Below, piece after piece: positions 46,101 to 56,700 of a stretch of DNA of 64,000 nucleotides. The DNA lies in assembly GCA_027563935.2 (NCBI GenBank), contig CM050447.1, positions 14,042,501-14,106,500 on the forward strand. The letters are read 5' to 3'. Made by a program: the position numbers and the translations under genes. Below the pieces are notes generated by a model that worked only from the letters and a program-made list of their open reading frames with translations, was not told the DNA's origin and made no database searches. Source of the stretch: Costus lasius (lineage: Eukaryota > Streptophyta > Magnoliopsida > Zingiberales > Costaceae). Each line of letters opens with the position of its first letter. Within the stretch, counting starts at the first letter, position 1.

Positions 46101-49100
46101 TTGATCAAGATCTTCCTTTAATTTGGTATTTGTCGTATTGAGATGTTTCCCTTTTTTACTTAATGCAAATATCATGCAATCAATTGGAATTTGGTTTAAT
46201 ATTTTCTTATTGTGACTGGTAGTTTTATTGATGATGCACTTAATGAAGGTGTACCTGTTGCCCTGCTAACAGCCTACAGCAAATATGGGGACAAAACATG
46301 CAGGTTAGTTGTTCATTATATTATGAAAATATTTGATTGTGTATAGACTCATGATTTTTCCCTCTGGTGTAATGATACTGTATCTGTTAAAATTCTGGCT
46401 CAGAACTAATATATGTTTATCTTGAGAAATTTATTTTCCTTGAAGGATGAGTTTTGTTATAAAGATTCGGAATGAATAGGTAAAGTAGTTAAATGTTATA
46501 TTGATTGAGCATCAAATTCTGATAAAATTAAGTAAAAAAATTATTGTTTTCTTTATATTCAAGAAATATGATGTGCTCAAAAACTCATGTCATGATGAAT
46601 AGTCTTGTGATAAGCATTGCTTAGTATTTTATATTGCATATATGCCATTTTTATTGCTATAAGAGTCAAGTTGTGTATCGATATATTAACTTGTTTATAC
46701 CAGTTGTAGCAATTTTTGTTATAGTTTTTCAATATTAGTGCCACCTATATCCACCAAGCAACCCGTGTAGTTGTACATGAACATGACCTTGGAAGTTTTA
46801 GAAACTATTCTTTCCCACTTGGTATTTACAAGCCTAAAAATAAGTTTGTACCAGGGCACAGGGTGTCGGTATTAGTAATATGGTCAGATATATGTCGAGA
46901 CATCCGTATGTTACAAAGGTGAGCAAACGGGAGTTTTGGACTGATACCAGTACCGAATTTTCGATCCCGAACTCTCGAATTTCAAATCGTAGGTACCGGT
47001 ATTGGTATCGAATTCTAATTCGAGAGTTTGGTACCAAACTCCCGAAAATTATTTCGGAAAATTCCAAAATTTTAAATTTCTAATTTTTTTAAAAGTATTT
47101 AAGTGTCTAAATTAATAAATAATATAAAAATAAATAATTAATTAGTAAATATACCTTATAAGTTGTAAATATACCTCATAAATATGTCTCATAAATTAGT
47201 AAATAATATATAAATAAATATATTAATTAATTATTAATATATATTTTGGTACTTTGGGATTATAAATAAATCTCAAAATTTTTTTCAGGTACCGGTACCG
47301 AAATCCCGATTTAGAAATCGGTACCGGTACCGAAGTACCGAAATACCAAAATATCAAAATACCGGTACCGAAATACCGAATATCAAAAATTTTGGTACGG
47401 TACTTCGGTACCGGTATCGGTACCAAATGCTCACCCCTACGTATGTATTAGCAGTTTGCATGGTGTAAAATGTATATGAAGTTTGTAGTGCCAATGCATC
47501 TGATTTGTGTGCTTGTGTTGAATGATTTGTCTTTATTGGTATTCTCATTCCCTGTCCAAGGCCTACTGTTATGTTGATAATTCTGGAATCTTCTTTATTT
47601 TCCTTCTAATTTACTAGTTCCTTTTAATTCATAACTCTTGAGAATTATGGCAATGATTAAATTTGGTAAGCATCTATAGAAAGCATCTGTTGATCTTTCA
47701 CAACTCCTCTATTGCTTTTGAACGTGGTCAAAACCTTCATGTTTTGTTTGTGTTCAGGTCTATTATTGAAAAACTGGGCCTTGAACGGCTATCAAAAGTA
47801 AAAGTAGTGGGAAAGGAAGAAGTAAAAAATAGTTTATATGGACAACTCGTTCTAGGAAAAGCAGTTTCCTCTAGCTTGGAGGAGGTGCTTGCTAAAGAAG
47901 CACGGGAAGCTGGTGAAAATTCTTACTTTAATCCTATTGGAGACCTTATATTTTTCATTAATTAATTGCTGATCTTTCTAGCTTCTATGGAAAAGCAAAG
48001 GATTGCCAAGGATGTTGCTTCCATTTTGAAACTGAGTGTTGATATAGATACCAGTTCATCTGAAAGGTTTGTTCTTTTAGTACCACATTGTTATTGTTCG
48101 CTATCTGAAAGCTAAATATTGATTTCATGGATAGTATGGTAATGTTCTAGAATTGTATCATATGATGCCAACTGCTTAGTATATACCAAAAAGTACAACT
48201 TTTTTCTTTATTCTAAACTTAGTCCTCTGCTGTATCTTTGAAATAAACCTACTTGTCTATATAGTCCTAGGGTTTAAGATACCTATACATATTGGGTAAT
48301 ATAGCTCGTACAGACTGATCTGCCATGGTACTGTTACATGAAACATGTCAGTACCGAACTAATATTACTATATTATTATATACAATTTATATATTTATAC
48401 GTGTGTATATATGCACACACTATTTATCAGCACCAGTGTTGATATATACTATATACTATTTGAACCTAGACTAGTACATAGGCATGGATCGATATTCAAA
48501 ACCATGTATATTCCTTGTTTCTAATGGGTGTTCTTGCAAAGTAACTTTTATGTTCTTTTATTTTCCTTTCTTCAGGTTACAGACGTTAAATTGGTGGAAC
48601 ATAGTTTTCACGTTTCAATGCCAAGTTCCCTATAAGACTAACCTAAACTTTGCTTTCAAAGACGTATGCTAGTGGTAGAAATGGATTGGGTAAACTCTTT
48701 AAAGTTCTTTCTGTTGGTGAGTAGGGCAGCAGTGTAGAGTCTGTAGACAAATTTAGACAAATTTATTCATCATCGAAATGGATAAAAAATTTGCTCATTT
48801 TAGATGTGGGAATTGGATTCAATTTCACTATAGATTTGGACGTTCAGATATTCTTGAAACTATTAAAGACACCTATCAGTGAGAATGGGAAGCAACTTCA
48901 CTAGACTTTTGCACGCTTAACAACTACTTTGGTTTGGAGCCTTTTTTTAGAACATTTTGATGTTTGCAGTGTGTTGAGGACCTAAAATTTATTTTCGTGG
49001 GCTGTGTTTACTTTGGATGGTTGATTGTAGTAGATAAATAAAAGGCATTTTGCGGTTTGGTGAACCTAATTTTTTTTTCTAGTCCATGTATGTTGCGTGG

Positions 49101-51472
49101 TTTATATAGTTGATTATACTAGAAATGTGTAAGAAACATGTGTTTTAGTTCTCTGATGGCAAGCCCAATAACAAATTGATAACTGACCACAAAAAATTAG
49201 GATCTCAAACATCCTGTTGCAAGTCTCTGACGGAACCTGCAATTGCCTAGGAACTTCCCCCTCTGAGAACCCAATCACAAAATCTGTTTCAATCTGCAAC
49301 CACCCTTGCGATCAGAACATGCAAAAAAAAAAACTTTTTCTTGTTATTTTTATTTGAAGATCATTTAGACCAATGGTCAAGGGTTGGAGTGCCAACGGCT
49401 AGCCTCCCAAATTAGCACGTGAAAAGTATGACTGCAACATCTACTCAACACCAAGGAGAGAACCCCTCTAAGCTTCCACTAAAACAATCTCAAAGGAGGG
49501 GCACCAGCTTTGTTAGACAAGGTAACTAGGGGAGCAGATACCACAGCAAAAGGAATTCAATTTCTTATCAAGAGATATTTGTTTGCCAAAAAGTTGTCCT
49601 ATATTTTTAGACGTTCTTACTAACTTTAAAAAATAAGGCCAGTGATTATCAAATTGAGTTACGTACCCTCTTCTTTCTCTCTTCTCTCTCTTATTCTCGC
49701 TTGCTACAGTCACCACAAGGTGCGAGAAGGATTGCCTTCTCGGCATTGCCCTCCAAAAAGGTTTCCAGCCCTGCGTGTCTGTACTCCTCTTAGCCCAGCC
49801 TAAGACTTCTTATAATTACTTGTTCTTGAAGCAATTCTTAGAATATAGAACTTTAACATGAAGAGTGTGAGTAGCAATCATCCAAGTCCAAGCTCTTCCC
49901 AAAGAAATTGAGGTGCTAGAATCATCCCAATGCAACGTACACCATTGAGCTATAGTTGGTTGAATTTGTTGGCAATATTGGAATTGATGTCAGTTAAGCT
50001 ATTCTTGTTGGTATTTTAAGCATAATTGATTAAAAAATTAGTTAATATTAAAAAACCTTTTTCCGCTTGTGCTTGTCCTAGGATACAAGTGTTGTTCCTT
50101 CTTTTCAGCTACCAAGTTCTTTTCCTACTGAAGTTATTGATATTTGATGTTTTAACTTTCGTTTTCTGAAATATGCAATATAGACCAATTTCACTCAGTG
50201 TAGTTTGTTTTTTTACACAGTTTTTCTGCAATTAAGAAAGTAAAAAAAAAAATCTGTTTGCCATAAACTAATTGAATTGCCTTCTGCATCTGCTCAAAAA
50301 AGAAACTGAACTACCTACTGCAGCTTTGAGAATTTAGTTGCAACATTGCGAGCTGGAGCTGAATATGCAGATTTACCCGTGCACAAATGTGTGCTCATAG
50401 CAGGCAGCCAATCTGGTGTTTATGCTGCTGAACGAATAGGAATGCCATGCATTGTTATGCGCAGCGGGTAAGATCTCTTTTGGCTAACCACAAAAATTCG
50501 AACTCCAAGTATTCATTTGGTTACCTTTCTTCATTTAGCTTGCCTGTTAGCGTTTTGAAGTTATTGTGATGAATTACCACAATTGTAGTTAGAACCTTTC
50601 TTTTTAAAAGAATCAGGATTCGTATATATCAATATATGGATTGCATGTCCAGCATAAGAAGTCAGGACATAACTTCAAACGGATGAGATCTTAAGTCATC
50701 CACGAAAAGAATGTCCTAAATGTATATAACATATGAACGACATCCATCATTCAGCTTTGGTTAACTAAGATGCGAAAATAGAAATATTCTTGTGTAAAGA
50801 ACAGTGGATGAAAATAGGAACATGGATATTTGGATTTTAGATTTTTTTTTTTTTTTTTTTTTTTGCTAATGAATGGAGCTTACTTTATTTACTAGAAAAA
50901 TTGCTTTTCATGCCTTGAGTATTAGACAAGGAACCTTCCAGCCTTCATTTCCAAATCTTAAGACATACAAAATGTAAATGTATAGAGAAATGCTAGGTTT
51001 TTAGGCTATGCTTAAAGATAGCCATGCGTCTTACTTACCCGGTTAGTTTGTTGAATTATATCTGTCACTGAACCATATCATTACGCAAATAGATTATTGC
51101 AAAAGAAATTTTGATCCGTCTTTTTATAATATTTCTCTACATTAACTCTCTCAACAGCTGCATTTATCGCGTAGCGTATATCTAATTAACTTTCTTTTCT
51201 TTGGTCTACTTGAATTATTCAGAAAGATCTACTAAGCCAACTTCCATAAGAGTAATAATTGTATACACATATACACGGCCCACATATATATGCCTTCTGC
51301 CAGTGCTTAACAGCTTGACAGTTCCTATTTAATGCGCGTCATTGTTTGAACTGATATTTGTTTGCTCAGTGCCACTGCCAGAGCAGAATTCCGTTCAGCA
51401 AAGGCCGTCATGGATGCATTTGGTGGGGCAGATTTAACCATGTCTAAACTTCGCAGCAAGAAATGGTACTAG
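40144..51472 (+). CDS. Plastid-targeted HAD/CbbY-like protein, probably catalytically altered
   Basis: Eleven exons: 40144-40400, 41932-41981, 42168-42231, 42483-42531, 44743-44811, 45227-45288, 46223-46303, 47758-47912, 47982-48066, 50324-50467, 51370-51472. All are GT-AG with consistent phase, 1119 nt in total, 372 residues and no stop. The first ~75 residues are rich in Ala, Ser and Pro with few acids, like a chloroplast transit peptide. The rest matches the HAD-superfamily family of Arabidopsis At5g45170 (372 residues, from memory). Blocks include YRLGNRQAFNTAFQKIGLDC, IGWPSSLPTNEK, the motif II region VALLTAYSKYGDK (Thr200) and IGMPCIVMRSG. Motif I reads E83-V-E85-G instead of DxDG, and motif IV reads AGSQSG (317-322) instead of EDSxxG, so the nucleophile and metal-binding acids appear lost. 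Introns 4 and 7 carry transposons. Confidence 0.92.
42998..43545. mobile_element. PIF/Harbinger-like non-autonomous element in HAD-gene intron 4
   Basis: The ends are GGCTCTGTTGCCTT on the left and AAGGAAACAGAGCC on the right, an imperfect inverted repeat flanked by TTA on both sides (42995-42997 and 43546-43548). The centre (43150-43430) is GC-rich, with direct repeats of words such as CTCGTCCTCGCCTCCAGCCTC that look like acquired or amplified DNA. No transposase is present. Confidence 0.7.
43549..43949. mobile_element. Second PIF/Harbinger-like element, directly abutting the first
   Basis: The left end GGCTTTGTTTTCTTCTGAGGG pairs with the complement of the right end CCCTCTAAGAAAACACTCCC. 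It is bounded by TTA at 43546-43548, shared with the preceding element, and TTA at 43950-43952. It has a purine-rich left arm and a pyrimidine-rich right arm and no coding capacity. Confidence 0.65.
46913..47439. mobile_element. Non-autonomous hAT-like element in HAD-gene intron 7
   Basis: The ends contain GGTGAGCA (left) and TGCTCACC (right, as complement). The flanks CGTATGTT (46905-46912) and CGTATGTA (47440-47447) match at seven of eight bases, as expected for a hAT target duplication. The subterminal DNA is dominated by GGTACCGGTACCGAAAT-type words in both orientations. Its layout parallels the element at 7222-8444, but the ends and repeats differ, so it is a separate family. Confidence 0.75.
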
Positions 51473-52959
51473 CTAATCTGGATTTGAGATCCTCTGTCTT
51501 CACAACCCTAACCTGGGCAGGAGGGTTTTTCCTTGTGATTTGTTGCCTGGGGCCCCTGATCTAAGGTCCAACGAAATGTACTTAGTTTTTAATATGCATG
51601 GAATTTGTAAAATGACGAAACAGAAAACAACGGAACTTGGTGCTTATTACATAATATTACGTACTTCCAAACATTACAAGTGAAAGAATGTCACTTGTGT
51701 GAATGATCTCGCTGATATTGCATTATGATCACCCAAGTGTAATTCAAGCATTTACGGAAGAAAAATCTTGGATTGGCAGCTGCAGCTTTACCTCAAGTTA
51801 GTGCCACTCATTATGCGTTGACGGCACAAGCTGAGCAGGCTATCAGCAAATAGGAACTAGTTTACAAACTTGTAAATATTCGAATGCTAAATAGGATTTG
51901 ATATTATGCTACATAAGACTATGTTCTATTAATATAATAAAAAAAGTGAAGATATTTTTTTAAAAAAGTTGCTGTCTTTCATCTTAAAGAGGTTGTTTAA
52001 TTTAACTATTTTTGAATGGTTGTTATGAAAGTGCGCCTCCATTAGGACCTTATTTTTTCTCTCAGTAATCATACCTTATTCTTTTTACCTTAGGAAAAAA
52101 TCTTTTGTCTTTGGATTCGGTCTTTTATTTATTTATTGTAGTTTTTGATTTGGATGTAATATAACTTTAATTTTATTTATCATATTTGGTAATTTTTACC
52201 ACAAATTCTATGGAGCAGGAATTGAAAGCTGTGGAGATACTCCTTTTGATCAATGTTGCTTAATATTGCCACGAACTGACGGACGGGGTTGGCAATGGTG
52301 GTGGTTAAAACTTGGCTGGCCTTCATAGTGTTGGCAATAGATCGGGGCGGTTTGCCGAATTTCGCCAACCCTCAAACCCCCTTCCCCCTCCGACCTCAGC
52401 ATGTCTAAGAACACCCATTATCCGACTACGTTAAGAAATTTGCTACCCACAAAAATACTTGGTAGTTGTGGAGTTGGCAAGCAGCTTACGCGATAGGTAG
52501 GCAACATGAGTGGAGTAGTGGGGAGTAAGCAATATGGTGTCAAGGGGGTAGACAGCATGAGTTACATGACTACAGGTAGCAGTAGTAAACAGCAGCAAGC
52601 GAAGCAACACGAGTAATAAGCTCAAGTAGAAAATAATAAATATAAAACATTGTGAATTTATATAAAGATTTCATTTTTAATAATTGAATAATTGAGAGGG
52701 TACAAATTCAATTCGAGATATGTAGGAATTGATTATTTTGAATCCATTATGTGTATAATATTTATTTTCTAAATACTAAAATAATAATTATTAATAAAAG
52801 TAAGAATTATATAGAAGTATGATAATTATCACATTAAAAAAATTATCATTAATTTTAGTCTCAAAAAATAATGAATTGAAGAAACACTTAGACTACGTGA
52901 AGTGATAGCAATATGCTCATAGTAAAAAATGTAAAATGACTTCAATAATGAGATGACTT
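51473..52959. other. 3' flank of the HAD gene and intergenic DNA
   Basis: The first 150-200 bp are a probable 3' UTR. The remainder is AT-rich with a short GC-richer part around 52200-52600. The HAD gene on plus and JASON on minus converge here. No gene or RNA is recognised. Confidence 0.5.
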
Positions 52960-53091
52960 AAGGCCCATTTGGCCCCGTCTCTGCATATAATTTGAGAGAT
53001 AATATGTAAGTGCATATTTTGATTTTTCTAATTTTTAAAACTATTATGTTGCCTCAAGCTTTTGTGCATAAGCAGAGCCAAACAAGGCCTT
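52960..53091. mobile_element. 132-bp MITE
   Basis: The terminal inverted repeats are AAGGCCCATTTGGC and, at the right, GCCAAACAAGGCCTT. An ACTT duplication lies directly outside both ends (52956-52959 and 53092-53095). The inner parts also pair (CTCTGCATA / TGCATAAGCAGAG). Confidence 0.65.
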
Positions 53092-53163
53092 ACTTTCAGG
53101 CTAATAGTAGAAACATTAGCTAACTCAAAAATAGGATAACTATAATGTTAAAAGTGTAATCAG

Positions 53164-53250
53164 TAAATATACGGATAAAACTTTTAAGCGGGGTATCCGC
53201 TTATCTCACTTCAGCAGTACCCCGCTTAAAGAGTTTTATCCTAAATATAC
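53164..53250. mobile_element. 69-bp hairpin MITE with 9-bp target duplication (Mutator-type)
   Basis: The element at 53173-53241 is almost entirely a hairpin. GGATAAAACTTTTAAGCGGG at the left pairs with CCCGCTTAAAGAGTTTTATCC at the right, with one bulged base, around a loop of about 20 bases. It is flanked by exact copies of TAAATATAC at 53164-53172 and 53242-53250. Nine-base duplications are characteristic of the Mutator superfamily. Confidence 0.8.
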
Positions 53251-53770
53251 ACTACAAGAATAAGATAAGTGAAAAAAAATATTAATTAATTATTTTAATA
53301 GCGTATGAAATCAAGTTAGCATTTAGATAATTAATAAGCTGTGGATTTGAAATGTGGATTATATATCTTACAAACCTACAGGTAGATTCAGAGATCTTAT
53401 GTTTTCTGTATCTAATTTGTTATCCAAAATAAGTTTATGGTCAACTTGCTAAAGAGAAACACCAATATTAACTAAATTACAAAATGATAAATGCACATAT
53501 TATTTGTGTGCTTATTTAAACACTCGAGGACTTCAAAGTAGCACAAGGAGTTGCAAATTGGTGCTAGTGTGATCAATTGCACCTGGACAAAGTGGGCAAA
53601 TAACCAGCCCAACACTACTCATAGTATATCGACAGCATTTTTACAAGGAAAAGCGTCTTAATGGGAAGATACTGCCCAAAAAAAAACTTCGTCGCATCCA
53701 AAAGAAGCACAATGTGATATAGGTACTAAAGTTTCCAAACCTTGCAAAATCACCGCTGGCGGTTCTGTTT

Positions 53771-56700
53771 TTATGAAGTCGCTGTATCAGTTAGCTCACT
53801 TTCATCCTCCAACTCCATTGGCTTTCCTTGCATAAACCTCCTAATAATCAGAATGACATGTACGTCAGAATGCTGAGGGAAAACAAAATAATGAAGCAAA
53901 ACGGGTTAGAAGAGGCCACTGAAGCACTAGTTGTACAACTTGCAAGTTAGTTATTATCATTCAATAAGATATATCATTCAATAAGGACTGATTTTTTTAA
54001 AATCAGTTCTGTAAAAAATTAAAAGGATAACCGGATGAATGTTCAACAAAATATAGTGAGAATGCATTTTTAGTCAATGGATCCTATATGAAAGATGCGT
54101 TAGAAGGATATGGAAAAGCTAGATCGAACCAAAATTTCAAATACGCTAAAAAAACTGTAGAGGAAATCACTGAGCCTTAATGAGAAATAAGTTACTATTT
54201 GGATAAAAGCAGAAATTGACTGGCTAAATCAACACACAAACATATGATATATACTTATAGTGGCTAAATAATAAGACCTTGTTGGTAAGAAATTTTCATC
54301 AGAGAGTGCCTTCTCTAGTCTCTCTTCAAATGGTGTTGCATGCCAGCTGACTCTTTGATCCTGATATATCCATAGCTGCTTAGAAACAATATGAGAAACG
54401 AAGCCAGAATAATACTTGTGCATGGAAGTCATAAATCACCTCTTTGTATTTGTTTGTTGAGTTAGGGATTCCGTTTCCGTCCCACCTTTCAGCTGATTTT
54501 CGCTCAGGCCCTTCATCTTTCCAGTGTGCTGCAACCATGCCAAGAATGGGCCTATCTACACCAGAGCTCTTTCCTGAGCGAGAATCTTCATGAGAGCTAA
54601 AGTCATCATGCATTCTATCCCTTGCAATAGAAGGTTTCAACCATTGAGATAAGCTTGGTATTTCTTGTTCTGGGTACTCTGGGATCGAGTTTGTCGTATC
54701 TCTACTACTGAAAGGTGTTTGTAATCTATCTGGCGTCTTCCCATAAATATACTTATCAGTGTAGACCACCTCATCTGTTTGTCTTCTATTATTCCTTGGA
54801 GATGCGAATCTGGGATAGCAAGAAAATTGAGAACCCTCGGGGCCTGCGGTAAGTGACAGTTGTTGTTCCGGCTCTTCAGAATGAGGACTATGATTTATAT
54901 GCTTATCAAAAATTTCGTTTGATTGAAATGGTTCAGATATACTTTCGTTCAACATTTCATGTTGAGGACTTTCTGCTGGATTACAAAGTGGATATACATA
55001 CTGTGTTCGAATCCTTGTATTTTTACCTGTTCTAACATTCTGCATCTTGTCTGGATAAACAGTTGAAGGCGTCTCCATCTCATCCGTCACTTTCAGTGGT
55101 GTTGGAAAAGGTGAAATTTCACAGGCAAATGGCTGAATTTGGGATTCCTTTTTAAATGAAGACATATATGGGGTAGGAATTTCCACCAATTCAACAACAG
55201 ATTCATTTCGTACACCTTCACAAACCGTTGAGTTGCTCAAATTAACTGAAAGCAAAGAGCATTCACATTGCTGTAGACTTTGATGACCCTTGAATATACA
55301 GCTAAAACAGAAATCGTGTACGAAAATGGTTAAACATTTGCTTCAATTAAAATTTAATACAGGGATAATGGTTAGCTATCAAGATGGAAATAATTTTTAC
55401 CTATCATGTGAAATACCGGCATTGTTTTGCACCTGCAACGGACATCCTGAAAATTCATGATTTTCATCCCAGAGTTTCTTCTTACAAGAATTACCAGGAA
55501 AATTTGAAATGCAACTGAAAGATCCATTATCATCCTTATCAGGACTCTGAGATGTTTCTGTCCTTGATACTTTTCGGATTTCTGCAGGAGTTTGTAATAG
55601 AGCACCACATGCCTTTAGAAATTCTGCCTGTTAAATTTTCACAATTGTTAGATACAGAACTGACAATCTTCTCAAGCATCAGTTATACAACAAGCATTAT
55701 TGCGAATGTCATTTTTTTATTAGTGAGGGTTACTATGTAAAAATATAATGTTATTATAATATGGGATCAACATTTTGCCTAGGTTATGTTTAAGCCTAAA
55801 AATAAAGCAAATACTTACTGTAAGAGCAGTCTGCAATGGTTAAAACCAAGCCTATACATATACCTACAAACATATAGATTTATATATATGTATATAATAT
55901 ATAAATACAATATAAAATATCAATCTGGGTAGTACTTACTGGATAAAACTCAATAATGAACCGATACATAATGAACCATACCAACCTGGGAAAATAACAA
56001 TACACCGATATGATCTGAGATTAAAAATTTTGGATAAAACTCAATTACCTCTTTTCATCTCCTATCCTGCACCTCCATCCCTCTCAACTCTATGATCCTC
56101 TCTCCCTTCTCTTAGTTCCTTCACTAGTTAGTAGCAAAGTATAATTTCACTCAATGCCTCTAGCTTTAGTCTATAGTGTTGCTTGAGAGAAATCGACAAA
56201 GAGCAAACTCCTAACTTGCAAGTTGGTGCATCACCGAGCTGCCAGACTTCACTCTGTTCATGATGCTATAATAAACAAAAAAAAAAGAGACAAGGTGGCA
56301 GCAGGAGACTCAGGCTTCGATGAGCCCACCATGGAAGACCCAACTCCAGAAAGTTACGGTCGTAATCATGGGGAAAGCTCCTGAACAACCCATGGTAAAG
56401 ACAATTCCACTCTATTAGTCACCTCCAGAATATTGCCTAGGTGTAACACAGCCAGATCTAGCTTAAAAGAAGTTAGAGTTGAAGTTCCTCAAGGCTTAGA
56501 GTCGAATTGATAGGACAATCACTTCACGATGACAGCCTAGCAAGAAGCACAAACAACACTCCACCCGCCCCAAATGAACAAATTTTGTTGCTTCATTTCA
56601 GCATATTCCAAGACAGGCTAGATAACCCAATAGGCCCACGAAGCCAAAACCCATGTTCAAAGAAAGACAAATTTGGTCCAATGCTGCACAATAGTTGGTA

